Source of the DNA: Lucifuga dentata
Taxonomy: Eukaryota > Chordata > Actinopteri > Ophidiiformes > Bythitidae
Direction: 5' to 3'
Length of the DNA stretch: 64,000 nt
Assembly (NCBI GenBank): GCA_014773175.1
Contig: VXCM01000961.1
Coordinates: forward strand, 248,115 to 312,114
Below are positions 52,394 to 64,000 of the stretch, piece by piece. Below the pieces are notes generated by a model. That model had not been told where the DNA came from and did not search any database. It was given only the letters and a program-made list of their open reading frames with translations. A program made the position numbers and the translations under genes. Position 1 is the stretch's first letter, and each line of letters opens with the position of its first letter.

Positions 52394-52970
52394 CACATGG
52401 GAAACATAAGAGCCAATGTGGCAGCCCCTCATTTTGAATACATATGGTTAATCTATTCTCTTGTTTTGTACTTTATAGATTGTTACTGTGATTTAATGTT
52501 AACGTGTTATCTCTCAGTTGTGTAGATCAGATAAAATGTACAGTAGAAGGATAACATGTAGAGACTGTGGTTGAGTCATGTCTTTTTAGAGAATGGCTTA
52601 AGGATACTTTGTGTCAGACTTCTTGTCAGATGTAGCGTTATACTTTTTTCTGATTAATCTACAAAATGCAGAAATAACTTTTCCACACTCAGCCAAGAAA
52701 GACCAATGTTGTTTTTCTTTGATAACAACCACTGGAATGCTATTTTTTTAAAAAACATATTCTCATGCTGTAATGATACATTATACTTTGTATTCAATTC
52801 TGTTTTCTGAATTTTCTATTTTTTTTTATGTTTGTGTTTGTTTGGTCATCTTGCACTACTGCATTTTTTTTTTTTCATTTAATTTAATTATTATTTTTTT
52901 GTGCTTAAGTTTGTTCATTAGTTGCTACAATAGGCCCATGCTGTCCAATTAAAAGGTCCAGTTCAAAAGA
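52394..52970 (+). other. YJEFN3 3' UTR with ATTAAA poly(A) signal
   Basis: AT-rich sequence with no open frame of interest follows the stop. An ATTAAA hexamer lies at 52948-52953, with GT-rich sequence just after it (around 52978-53000), the usual arrangement for cleavage. Several TTTTTT and ATTTA-like elements precede it. Confidence 0.6.
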
Positions 52971-54938
52971 AAATCCCGTTTCTGGTGTTTATTTTGGTTC
53001 AAAATAAGAAAATGCAAAGGGTGGTATCATCCACCAAAGGTTTCAAGATTCTACATTATGGAAATTCAATGGTAAGCTAGAGCACAATTTTCCAAGAGCT
53101 AGCATGAGTCATTGTCTTGCTCAAAGACACTTCAGCAGAGCGTCTGCTTGCCAAAACCCAGGTTGAAGCCAGGCTGTTTTTTTTTTTGTTTTTTTTTAAT
53201 AACTGAAACTGAGCACGAGGCCACCTAGCTGTGTTTTATGCGCATCACATGCCATTACAGTTGGGCTTCTCATGCCTTCGATGAAGGCATGCTGTTAACT
53301 CTGTTTACTGGTTCCCAACTGGATTTGATTTGGTAATGAAAGCCATAAACAGGTGTGACGGAGCCAAAATCATTTGTAGAGGAAAGTCTCATTACTGAGC
53401 TAAAAGTCTTGAGGGCTTAACAATAATGACTAAGCGAGATTGCTGCTCTGTTTATGGATGAGGTAATGTGCACTTATAGAGTACAGGAGCATCTTCTGAA
53501 TGCTAATTCAACAATGCCCGATCTATGTGCACACACACATGTGTGAGCGGGTATAAAAAGTTAGTGAAATGGAATGTTGATCTGTTTTGCACTCAGTGGT
53601 ATTAAATCTGTCAGAAGCAAACTGGACATGGGTTGTAGAAATATGTCTGCGCACTCAGGGGTCCCATCTTTCATGCCTTTCCAATCCCTCTCAGGAAACT
53701 ACAACTTGTCACCACTCTGTCATCCATGCCTTTTATAAGAGGCTGCGAGCTTTGGAGTCGTCAGCGGCCCGTGGAATCAAACGGTTATAACTGACAGCAG
53801 CATTTCTTCTAATGCTCAGTGAAAGACATTCTAACATGGATGGGAAATATGTCCAACACATTTGCAGCAATAAGAAAATGGAGAAGAAAATGCATTACTT
53901 ACATTGTCTAACAGGCTTAAGGATAAGTATCACAAAAATAAAAATTAACTTTATATTTCATATTCACAAAATGTGTTTTGTTCATCCAACAGCTTAGGTT
54001 ACCTACTGTTGCAGAAAAAGCACAAGTACTAAATAAAAGTCTCTTGCCCAGCTTAATAACTTTTTTAAATTTTTAGTCTGATGGGGTTTGTGAAATGGAA
54101 ACTGAATGGAAGTTGCATCTTTAACTTTCAGGGATTTTTACAAGCGTCGTTCCGAAATTGTAACAGTTCACACGCTGCAAATGAACCCGCGTGCTTTGCA
54201 CCTCATAACATCTCGTGTCTGCGTTTTGAAAAGTTTTTCCTGTATGGCATGCCATATGACGCCACTTCCACTCTTTGGCAGTACACGGCCCTGCAATCAG
54301 CGACTGTTAGAAAGTTACAAAACTGAACCAGAAGTCAAACCGGAGCGAGAGCAGCATCTGGTATTGTCCTGAGCCTGGGACGAGACAGACAGACGGAGAG
54401 AGAAAGACAGGCTGACAGAGAGAGAGAGGACATGATGAGGATGATTAGAACTGTCTTTACTATTTAACAAAGAATAAATAGCCAAAATAGCCTTCAATTA
54501 TTATGAGAAATGATATATAAAAATTAAAAAAAAAAAAAAAAAAANAAAAAAAAAAAAAAAAAATACAGCACTGTAAAATGGGTCAGAAAAAGTGGAAAAG
54601 CTGCCATGGTGCAGGTGCTTTTGAGAACATATCTGCAATACTCAGCATCTTTTAGTCTCTGCAAACACTGTATACAATCATAAACATGAACACGCACATA
54701 CACACACACACCTAGAAACAGACCCAGAGGAAATGTACACTCATGCACAAACACACACACACACACCTGTTCTGAGGATAAAGATAACTACACTGGAGCA
54801 AAAGTGTATTTCAAAGCATGAAAATATTGTTGGGATAAATCAGAACCTATAAAAACCAGAACCTTCTGGTGGAAGAGAGGAAAATGCTCTTTTATCTGAA
54901 GCACCCATATATGTGCACCCACCCACAACAACAACAAC

Positions 54939-54991
<53 letters not shown>

Positions 54992-55054
54992 NACCCCACC
55001 TTACATTTTTTTTTGGAAGATGATATGGGTGACCCAGATGTTACGTTTGACTGG
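52971..55054. other. Spacer between YJEFN3 and the next gene
   Basis: No gene is evident. Contains a canonical TATAAAA at 53552-53558, a CpG-rich 54120-54360 block, a (GA)n run near 54414, poly(A) with N (54524-54563), and (CA)n with N (54942-54992). Confidence 0.5.
54942..54992. repeat. (CA)n microsatellite with N
   Basis: (ACA)n then about 24 CA units, N at 54992. Lies 60 bases before a CCAAT box. Confidence 0.9.
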
Positions 55055-55116
55055 CCAATGGTGAGCAGAGAGGGGCTGGATTGGTGTGTGTACTCTGATG
55101 CCCCCTCTTTTTAAAA
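55055..55116 (+). promoter_or_regulatory. Candidate promoter: CCAAT and TATA-like box
   Basis: CCAAT at 55055-55059 in the context TGGCCAATGG, followed about 50 bases later by TTTAAAA at 55110-55116. Spacing of both to the signal-peptide ATG at 55321 fits a start near 55140 and a 5' UTR of about 180 bases. Confidence 0.45.
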
Positions 55117-55320
55117 TCGCCCGTTCTCCTGTCTTCACTTCAACAACTACAAAAATCGACAAGGCTTTGCTCTACCAGCATCACTCCCACCTGAGAAACC
55201 CACCAGCCTGCTCTCAGCTCTATCTGCAATTAGAAAAATCAACAATTTTACAACTGAGATCAATTCTGTAGAGGATCAGAGAACAAGAAATCATCTGTTT
55301 GCGACCCAAAGCGTGGTACC

Positions 55321-55384
55321 ATGTTGGAATTAAATAAGATGGCTCTCCTGCTGTCTTTTCTGGCTGCAGTGGCTCTGGGCCAAG
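55321..55384 (+). CDS. Signal peptide exon, probable CILP2-like gene, partial
   Basis: ATG in a good context (ACC before it) opens MLELNKMALLLSFLAAVALG followed by Q, a short n-region and a strongly hydrophobic core with a small-residue cleavage site. The codon after Q is split by a consensus donor (AAG, then GTAAGT at 55385). No later exon with CILP features (thrombospondin-like, Ig or mucin-like WFN motif) was found up to 64000. The CILP2 identity rests only on the gene order GATAD2A-YJEFN3-CILP2 in mammals. An alternative is any other secreted protein. Confidence 0.55.
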
Positions 55385-55687
55385 GTAAGTGAAGACTGAC
55401 AATGCTTCAGCTTTCAACATGACACGTTCACAGGGAGTTTGTAAATCATAATTGTTCCTGGAAAAGAGCCAGGTTCAAGATCAGTTTTGTATTAATTTGT
55501 ATTTCCTGGTCATTTTTAATAATCACACAGAGAGCCATGTGGCTGCACACACGTGCACCATAACTGACAGTTTTTGAAGTTGACGGCATTTCCCTGTGGA
55601 TGTTAAAGTAAGATTAGCGGAGGACTGGTGGTGAGGTCATATGATAATAGTCTCCCCCCCCCCCCNTTTTTTTTTTTTTTTTTTTTT

Positions 55688-56245
55688 TTTTAACTTTACT
55701 AGTTTCTACTTGTGCTCTGCTAAGGAAATATCAAACATTTTACTCAACTACATTTTTTCCATGACTGTAGTAATTAATTATAATAATATTATACATAATT
55801 AGTTACTTTGCAGACATTATGAGACAAACTGTTGCTGGGTAAAAAACACCTGATGGCACAGTGCTTTTTAAACATCATTTTCCAATGATCTGAAAGCATG
55901 AACATGCCTAAAATTTTAGTTTTTTCAATGAAGATACAAGTTTTTTTTTCATCCAATGGGAAAAACATTGTATCTGAACTCCCCTAAATGAAACCCCTAC
56001 AATTACCNCCCCCCCCCCCCAAAAAAAAATGCCAAGTTTTTTGGATTTTCATTATTGACACATTAATATGTACCAGATACATGTTAATTAACCAAAAATG
56101 TATACTTGAACAGGTACCAATCTTCACTTGTGTACATTTTACTGCTACTAATCTACTTTTACTTACATATGATTTTAAATGAGTTTACTTATAATAGAGT
56201 TTTTTGTTTTGGTTTTATTTGACTGTACTTTTACTTAAGCAAATG
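55688..56245 (+). mobile_element. Fish dispersed repeat, copy A
   Basis: ATTTTACTCAACTACATTTT, GACTGTAGTAATTAATTA, AGTTACTTTGCAGACATTAT, GGATTTTCATTATTGACAC and TGTACTTTTACTTAAG appear in the order of a common fish repeat. It shares the same words with 59993-60625, so the two are related copies. Confidence 0.6.
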
Positions 56246-56262
56246 ACTGGGATACTGGTAGC

Positions 56263-56334
56263 ATCAATATATATATATCTATATCTATAGATATATATAT
56301 AGATATATATATCTATAGATAGATATATATATAT
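56263..56334. repeat. TATAGATATC-type palindromic microsatellite
   Basis: Alternating ATATAT, CTATAG and GATATA words, self-complementary throughout. Confidence 0.88.
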
Positions 56335-57477
56335 GAATGTGCATGCTTGTGTGCGTGCAAGTGTGTGTTGATCCTTGACCACTACACAGGATCTTAATCT
56401 CTAATTTTAAGTCACCAGCACGTTTCACCAGCAGCCTAATCACCTACATGTGCTTACACGTGGAGATTAAAAACTTCTGGGTCACTCTGAATATTTATGT
56501 TATTTCTGCCTGTAGCTGCAATGTATTGTTCCAAAAATCTCTGCTTACACCATGTTTGAAGATGATAAAGTTTCCCAGACCACAAGGTTCCAATCCTGAC
56601 TTTCTAAAATACACTTTCGTGTCTCTCCAAAAGGAAATCCAGATCATGAGTGTTTCTCTAAAAATTTCACCGTTATCATCGTTAGAAACCACACCATGCT
56701 TCCCGAGTCTTCCTGAGCCAGTAGCAGTGTTTTTTCCAAAGCTGTCACTTCCTGTCTGCCTTACAGCTGCTCCCCATTACCTTAAATTACAAAAAAAAAA
56801 AAAAAAAAAANAAAAAAGAGTTGGCATTTGAAAAAAGTAAAATGGTGTGAATGCACCTTAATAGTCTCCATACAGTATCTTGTTGGATTCTGAGTGATAA
56901 ATCTGTCACAGAGGCTGTGGACCTTTTGTCTTGTGTGTATGTCATAAGATTAAGAAAGTTTAAGTATGTCAAGAAAGTTAATGTCCCAGATTGACTTTCA
57001 GGAATCTGAACACTGTCCTGATTTGAATCAATGTGATCTTTCTTAAAATGGATCATAAAAGTTTATATTTTGTGGCACATTCTGTTAAAACAGGTTTGCA
57101 TTTGTCCTTATTTCACCCTTAAGCCAAAAGTCAGCAGACACCAAGATATAAACCTGGTTACCATGGAAATGAGACTTAATGACAAACCAAACGAGCCACT
57201 TTCCCACCTGTTCAGTTTATGTTCAGGTAAATGACAGAAAGGAGTAACAGGAGGAATAAAGAGCACAGGTAAAATGACTTTACCATCCTCTTTTCCTCTG
57301 TTAGCCATGTGGCACTCCTTTCTTTTTTCCTTTTCAATTGTCCTCTCTATCCTTCACCCACTGCCCCCACCACATTCCATCCATCATTCTGTAAATATGT
57401 CTCCCTGTCCGCACATTTGTCTTCACCTGTATATGTCTTTGTTTCTGCTGTCGATCTCCGTCTGGGTTAACTTTCTT

Positions 57478-57523
<46 letters not shown>

Positions 57524-57720
57524 GTCGCTCTCAATACCCCTCACAGCTCACAGATTTATGAGCAGTTTTCCTATTTGAAGGTGGCAGCTGTTGTTGAATG
57601 AAACTCAGAGGCAAACACCATGGCATTGCTGCTTCGTAGCTCAGATCCCTAAATATATTTACACACATAAGTACAAATTTGCATTCTGGGAGGCTTTTTA
57701 CTTTTATTACATTTCTACTT

Positions 57721-57751
57721 TTTACCTCATTGCAATTAGCAATGAGGTAAA
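57721..57751. other. Perfect 13-bp hairpin
   Basis: TTTACCTCATTGC, loop AATTA, exact complement GCAATGAGGTAAA. Confidence 0.75.
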
Positions 57752-57771
57752 GCAGTTATTTTAGTTACAGA

Positions 57772-57777
57772 TTATTA

Positions 57778-57816
<39 letters not shown>

Positions 57817-57817
57817 T
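57772..57817. repeat. (ATT)n microsatellite
   Basis: Fifteen ATT units inside repeat copy B. Confidence 0.9.
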
Positions 57818-58186
57818 TACATTTAGCATGACATATGCTCAAAATAAACTATCATTTTCTTTCTTTCCTTCCTTTCTTCTTTTCTTCCTTGGAAAGGAAA
57901 GAAAAGAAATGTCTTTTTCAACTCATCTGAAAGTGTGACAATGCACAAAATTCTGGATAATAAGGAACTCTGTTTTTTTGGGGAGGGGGGAGTACTTCAT
58001 TACATATTACCAATGAAAGTTGTTTATGTTTTACTTTAATTAAAACAGAATGCTAGACTTTTACTTGTAATTGAGTATTTTTCTACATTTTGAGTACTTA
58101 TCCTACAAACTATCTCTTCAGTTCAAAGCTGTTTGAAATGACCCAAGTGGATGGTATTACTCGTGCCAAAAATTCAGATATAGTTC

Positions 58187-58211
58187 ATTCTATTCTATTC
58201 TATTCTATTCT
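58187..58211. repeat. (TCTAT)n microsatellite
   Basis: About five units of ATTCT. Confidence 0.88.
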
Positions 58212-58882
58212 CTTTCTCTTGGACCTTGTGAGTCAAACACGAAGGCCAGTTCTCCAGATGCTGACCACAGTTGGCTTCAAACTCAGCGCTGTCTAGCCAG
58301 CTGACTTTAATGAGTGAGACAGAGATCACCAGGGATCAAAAGAAAAGGCACAAATTCCCATAAATGACTACATCAAGGCATATCAAATCTCTCTCTCTCT
58401 TTCTGTGTATACATGCATGTGTAGATGAAGGAAATTATTTATTGTAAAGCTAATCATCTACTGGCTTTGTACCTGTACAGGTGCAGAAGTTCAAACAAGG
58501 ACTTTTGGATATTTTTATTGGGGAAATTCAAAGTTGGCCAATTGTATTTGCAGTTGTATGAGAGTGTATGTGGCAGACAGAACGTTTTCTGAAACCACAA
58601 AGTCTGTGTTATACTTTTATAAATCCTTAAATCATATGGTTGATTTGGAACATTAGTTAATGTCAGGTACAGAATTAGTAATTTTAATGGGCTACAGATG
58701 TTTTAGGAATCAGGAATCTTGGGGTTTCACAATGAAGAGCTACAGGGGCGAGGTGGGGGNAGAGAGAGAGAGAGAGAGAGAGAGAGAGCAGACTCATTTG
58801 CAACAGCACACCTCAACTAAGGAGCCAGCCAAACACCTAAACAGTTTCCATATGACATGGCAAACAGATGATCATCCGGACA

Positions 58883-58911
<29 letters not shown>
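58883..58911. repeat. (CGCA)n microsatellite
   Basis: Seven CGCA units, CpG-containing, so possibly methylation-dependent in mutability. Confidence 0.9.
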
Positions 58912-58914
<3 letters not shown>

Positions 58915-59992
58915 CAAATCCCCTTAATTCATACTGGGGAGTGGGGAGCATAACTGAGCTTCCATCCTCTCAGTGTTCTGCAAATAAAATCTCTGTGATT
59001 TACAACAAACATGCTCTTATTACTTAAATTTCAATAAGGTTAAACGTCTGATGGATGTTTTCAGACACACTAACTCTTCACCACAAACTCCTGTGATTAC
59101 TCTTCAGTGAAATGCCAATGCATGGAGAGACAAGCTGCTGTACGAACTTCACTATGTCCAGTATGTTATGTTACTTGGGGAGAGAAAGACATTTATACAG
59201 CTTCTTGTAAGGATCAGGAATATAATAAACAGGATCCAGACCCTGTCCTTCTGCCAACATACATCTGGTATACTATAGCTCTAATCTGCCTGAATCCATT
59301 CTGGGTGCAACTTCATAAAGTCCCGAGTTTTCCCCTTTCTCTCTTCGGCAGCTTTTTATTAGCTTCTGGCAAATGTAGCATGTGTATATTGGATTTTGGA
59401 AAAGTGTCATTTAGAAGTGATGCAGAGAGAAAAAAAAGTGGCTGTGCTTTGCAAAGTCACCGGCAATTATTAATAGAAGTTTTGCCTTTGTGCTGTCTGG
59501 CTGTAAGTACACAAGCTTTACTTCAGAAAGATCCACTGTGATGTATAGTTAAATCCACAGCTACGCCTCTAAAATAAGGACTGCTGGTGTCATGGCGGTA
59601 TCAGTAATCTCAGATGATAATGGAATGAATGCTAATCCACCAGCTACAGCAGGTTTCCACACCAACATGCTCTGGCATTCAGGAGTATTTAGAGTGCTAC
59701 ATGTAGAGCTCACATATCTACAAGAACCAGAGATGCAATTAGTTCTACTCCCTAATATATTGTTTCCGCTGCTTTTGCTATATGTCGTCACTTTAATGTA
59801 TCTTGTTACCGTGTTCATGGTTTATGAGGGGTCATGTTGAGTCTGGCGAAGGATTTATTGTAACCGTCATGTGTCAGGGTTCATGTCAAAGGTCAAGCTG
59901 TACTTGAAAAGTGATATTTCTCTACATGCTTTTGCAGACAGTTATGTGAAGACACATAGGGAACACTATAAAGAAATATGTGACAGTCAGAC

Positions 59993-60625
59993 AGTAAAGT
60001 ATACTTTCTACTTCTACTCCACTACAGTTCAGAGGAATATTCTGTATTTTTTACTCCACTGTATTTATTTAATGACTGTAGTAACTAGTTACTTTGCAGA
60101 CGGTATCAAAAATAAGACATGAGATAAGCTGCTGTTGGTTAAAATTACTGGCATTATCTCAAGAGTTTGGAAAAGGGTAAGAGAATTTCCAATAATGTTG
60201 TGAGTGTATAATTTTGCAACTGACCTTGAAGCATCTGGAAATGAGGAATTTAAAAATATTGGAGATTTTTTTTAAATTTAATTCCAGAAAATTAATTTCA
60301 TCTCCTTCATTCCAGAATAAGTTTCTGGAATGATGGAAAAAATAAAAAACATCTCCAGAACTCTAGCAATATCTCTAGTTTCATGGATTTTCATTATTAA
60401 CCAGTACCATCTGTACCAGATGTTAATGCATCAATAATTTAACACTCTGACAAGGGCCATTCTTCACAATGAATTAATTTTTTTTCTTTCTTCTTTTTTT
60501 TTTTTTTTTNTTTTTTTTTTTTTTTGCTATTACTTATTTACTTTTACATAAAGAAGAAATTTTAATGCATGATTTTTACTTGTAGTGCAGTATTTTTTCA
60601 TTAGTACTTTTTCTTGAATGCTGGA
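59993..60625 (+). mobile_element. Fish dispersed repeat, copy C
   Basis: ACTTTCTACTTCTACTCCAC, TTTTTTACTCCACTGTATTT, GACTGTAGTAACTAGTTACTT, TGTTAATGCATCAATAATTT, CAAGGGCCATTCTTCACAAT and ATTTTTACTTGTAGTGCAG (each given in pieces) follow the family order almost completely. A poly(T) with N interrupts it at about 60488-60525. Confidence 0.65.
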
Positions 60626-63600
60626 TTTGAGAAACACAAGAGCATGTGAACAGCGGCCAGGACAAAACAACAATATACACTGGCAGAGCACTTTAAGATG
60701 GATTTTTCTTAGCACAGAAGAAGAAATCATAATTTCAAGAACGCTCCCGCTGGCTTGGGAAATGTCTACTTGAACTTACTTTTTGATGAGGTAAATTCAT
60801 TCACATACCAGCTGCATGAAGCAACACTCAATAAAATCTCCATGCTTTTAAAATTCATAGTGTTAACATACCATTCAAAAGAACAATAAGCTCTGAGTCT
60901 TTCCACGGGAATCAGGACACTTCATACCTGCCATAGTAACTTCTTTAACATCTTCCTTCTGTAGCTGACGTTTTTTTTTTTTTTTTTTTTTTTTAACTTC
61001 CTAACACCATTAGTCACCTCATAAACCCATAAAAACCCTTTACTGTTTAGTTTCTTTTATCAGACATCTTGAAGTGATAATCACCATCTCTTCGTCTTGG
61101 TGTGAGGGAGGAACTATTATGTAACTAGCAGCAAAATGAAAACTGCTTCATGATTTCTTAAAAGTAAAGCCACAAGTCCCTTACCAGCCACAATCCTGGA
61201 ACTTAGGCCCCATGCATCCCATGTACTTGCATAATCACATTACAGTGTGATCTGTATTCACATATGTCATGCATGTTAATATAAGGTGTAAATGCACACA
61301 GAATGCATTGAGGTGTAAATGTACAAGGGGCCACAAATGTGGTCTGGCTCACATTACATCTCTGCACACTCTTCTCAATAAAGTTATTTTGAATCAGGAG
61401 TTATGACTTGCTGTCCCTGTGCCTGGACCATGGACAATGACACCTCTGCAAAAAAAAATAAAATAAAATAAAATAAAAATAAAAAAAAGTCCTTAGTTAT
61501 TTAAAAAAAAAAAATGAATGAAGCAAGGAAGAAACGTTGGCTGAATAGTGCAATGACATGCAGAATTCATATAACGAGAAGTTTTTCATTCAAGGTCCAC
61601 ATATCTAACATATCTGGATATAGAGGTCACATTTTAATGGAAAGTGTAAAAGGGGCCTTAGTCCTAATTTAATGACACTAAATGCTTATTTGTGTTCACA
61701 TCACCATTTGCCTTTTCTAGCTTTAATAATGTTATAAATTATTGCATGTCCATATTCATTAAACTCTTCTAAGTTCAACTAGTGATTTAATATGCTATCA
61801 ACAAGCATATTCTGAATTATTCAAGCATATTCTTGAAAGAGCATAAATATTTTTTTCTTTGGAGTTAATAAGTGGCTATAATGATTAATTAAATTATATA
61901 AATAAATAAATGTAGGCATACCTTTTTGGTTTCTTTCCAACAAAGACTGGGTGGAAAGAGGCAGGGTCAATCGCCAGTACATCAGTTACATATAAATTGT
62001 AATTGTTCTCTGTCTCATCTGTATAATTTTTTTAATGTGATGTATTGTTATATCTTGAAAAAAAAAGTAATAAAAACAATATGCTGCTGTACAATGAGAA
62101 AAAAATGTCTTCTTTTAATTGCTTACATAAGGAAAAAAATGCCAAAAAGAGAATGTGGAAAAGAGTAGAAGAGACCAATAGTAGAATCTGAGAAAAAGTA
62201 TTTGATTTGATACTCTTAAAAACCAAACCTGGAAGAGACACATCTGCCCAGCAGAAACCAAAGCTTATGCTTCTGCTCATCCAGCTATTCCATTCTATCA
62301 GAGACAGAAAGCTTATATGGAAAGCTGTCAATGGTTTTTCCATCCAGGGGCAAAAAACAACAACAACAACAACAACAAAAAAAACACAGTGAAGGTCAGA
62401 CAATTGTCCATTCTTCTTCAATAAACACGTGTTGAATCATGCATCTCCTGAAAGCTTATGTAACACATTTTTAAGCAGTGTGTCTTTGCTGAGCTACCAT
62501 GCTGCTTTGCAAAATCTATCAGAAACACTGAAATCTATCAGCACATTTCTTTTCTTCAAAAAAAATGTGCTGGTATAACAATAAAGACTTGCAGTGAGCT
62601 GTAAAAGCAGCAGGGTTGCGCATCAATACTCACCTCAGTGTCTTGCTGCATGCATTGTGAACTCGGAACTTGGAATTTTCAACTTCCGACAAGAAATACC
62701 CAAAGAAAATGTCCCCTCAACGTGCAATTCTGGCTTGGAAAAATGGACAAGCTTTCCCAACCCGGAGTTCAATATTGACATCATTTCCACATGGCTGCTT
62801 GCACCATAAACAGTAATTTTTCTATTTATAAATGAATATTTAGAAGCATTTTCTCTTAATCAGTGAGCATATGACACAGTAACTGGTTAAACATATAACA
62901 CTGGCAATGCAGTAGCTGTTTTGAAAAGGAAAATAGCTTAAAATGTAGCTCATTTTGATCTGACAGAGATCACAAAACAAATGTTTTCATGGAGGCATCT
63001 CCTACTTTGTGTAGCTTGAATGTGCGGTGGTTGTAAATGATGTAATATTAAGTTATGAGTTCCCAGTTCCATTGTACAGTGAACACAGCATCTGCTCAGA
63101 AACTCAGCAGTGTCTCACTTAAAGTGCTAAGTGCTTGAACACACACACACACACAAAGTACTTTTTGTTACCGTCACGGACCGTAGGATTATTTTTTCCG
63201 TACAGCCCAAGATGAAATGTTCAGCAAACGAGTGATGCTGAAAACATTAAAAACTGAAAAAAAAAATGTTCAATACTTGCGAGTGTGAGGGAAAAGATGT
63301 CATACTTTAAAAATCAAAGAGCTGAATTTACACTAAAGCGACACATCCTTTTTTGCTTTTTTAAAGTGGAACAAACAGGAGTGGGTGTAAGTGAGGTGGA
63401 ATAAGTACGTTGGCATTTTGATGCCTTGCAGGGTCTCCCACAGGGACACCATAATCACAGTGAAGGGCTGCCATGCTGTGCCCTTGATGACAAAATCAAA
63501 ATTCCCAGGGAGTGTAAAGGACAGACGTTAGAAAGCAGAGAGGAAAGCTTGTTGGCAATATTAGTAATCTGCAGTTTTCTGGTCTTTCAGATGGAGCTCA

Positions 63601-63947
63601 CTGATTCATTCCTGCATATGTGCATGTAATAGCAGTATTAGTACACAATATATCACAAAGATCCAAAAGGGAAATAGCCAAGAAATGGCTAGATGCAAGT
63701 AAGTGTGTTGTTGATGGCTTGGGCTGTGTTGTTCTGTCACTGGTTAACTGATGACTTCACGTGCACTGATTTGACTCCGCTGGAGCTTGATTAGCATTGT
63801 CAACAGTGGACGCTTGTTGATGGATCTAGAGGAGGACAGAAAGGACAAGGAGAGCAAGATAAGGTGAAGGATGAAAAGAAGAATGACAATGAATGTAAGG
63901 GAGATGAAGGATGGGGAGGATGTTCCAGAGAAGAAGAGGGGAGTTGA

Positions 63948-64000
63948 AGGAAGGGAAGGGAAGGGAAGGGAAGAGAAGGAAAGGAAAGGAAAGGATAGGA
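63948..64000. repeat. (GGAAG)n/(GGAAA)n repeat, cut by window end
   Basis: Pentanucleotide purine run reaching the last base of the window. Confidence 0.88.

Larger units (their letters stand above)
57690..58100 (+). mobile_element. Fish dispersed repeat, copy B (partial)
   Basis: TTTTTACTTTTATTACATTTC at the start and AATGCTAGACTTTTACTTGT then TTGAGTATTTTTCTACATTT near the end match the two ends of the family. The centre carries a perfect hairpin 57721-57751 and an (ATT)n expansion. Confidence 0.5.
55385..64000. other. Putative first intron of the downstream secreted-protein gene
   Basis: No coding exon recognised. Holds three copies of a dispersed fish repeat, (AT)n-like palindrome 56263-56334, A, C and T homopolymers with Ns (55666, 56008, 56811, 60510), (CT)n 57481-57519, (ATT)n 57772-57817, (TCTAT)n 58187-58211, (GA)n 58761-58788 with N at 58760, (CGCA)n 58883-58911 and a (GGAAG)n run at the window end. 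Confidence 0.45.

Noticed and set aside
53587..53790. 67-codon frame just after the TATA box at 53552
   Set aside because: It lacks a standard ATG at its start and has no recognisable domain; kept only as a promoter note.
62594..62809. Frame with LEKWTSFPNPEFNIDI, faintly like the CILP segment EWTSWFNVD
   Set aside because: No acceptor in phase with 55384, no flanking CILP residues such as FYYG, and a stop soon after. Judged coincidence.

Overview
This is a window of vertebrate nuclear DNA, most probably from a ray-finned (teleost) fish. The evidence is exon-intron structure with GT-AG boundaries, very dense (CA)n, (GA)n and poly(A) microsatellites, and fish-type dispersed repeats. The two recognisable proteins also match vertebrate GATAD2A and YJEFN3. 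There is no prokaryotic, plasmid, phage or CRISPR content. Twenty isolated single N characters, all inside or beside simple repeats, suggest a draft assembly with closed gaps.

Layout, all genes on the + strand. Positions 1656-5390 hold the last nine coding exons of GATAD2A (p66-alpha, a NuRD subunit). Its 5' exons lie before the window, and its 3' UTR runs to somewhere between about 6.3 and 7.8 kb. After about 2 kb, YJEFN3 (AIBP2-like) begins at 9741 and ends at 52393. It has six coding exons encoding 249 residues, with a 30.2 kb first intron. At 55321-55384 a small exon encodes a signal peptide and ends in a strong splice donor. From gene order alone (GATAD2A-YJEFN3-CILP2 in mammals) I take it as the first exon of a CILP2-like gene whose remaining exons I cannot find before 64000.

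The rest, more than 90 percent of the window, is intronic or intergenic. It carries microsatellites, a freshly inserted RTE-like retrotransposon tail with a perfect 19-base target duplication (21848-22418), several inverted-repeat DNA-transposon remnants (2486-2874, 17493-18114, 25700-25960, 45518-46021, 49770-50361, 50712-51279), copies of common fish repeats, perfect foldback hairpins and two minisatellites.

GATAD2A acts in chromatin repression, YJEFN3 in apolipoprotein A-I linked cholesterol handling, and CILP2 in cartilage matrix. They share a neighbourhood, not a pathway. I found no convincing new biological system. The best leads are an in-frame alternative splice donor in GATAD2A, the young nested retrotransposon insertion, the degenerate epimerase motif in YJEFN3 and the unusually perfect hairpins.
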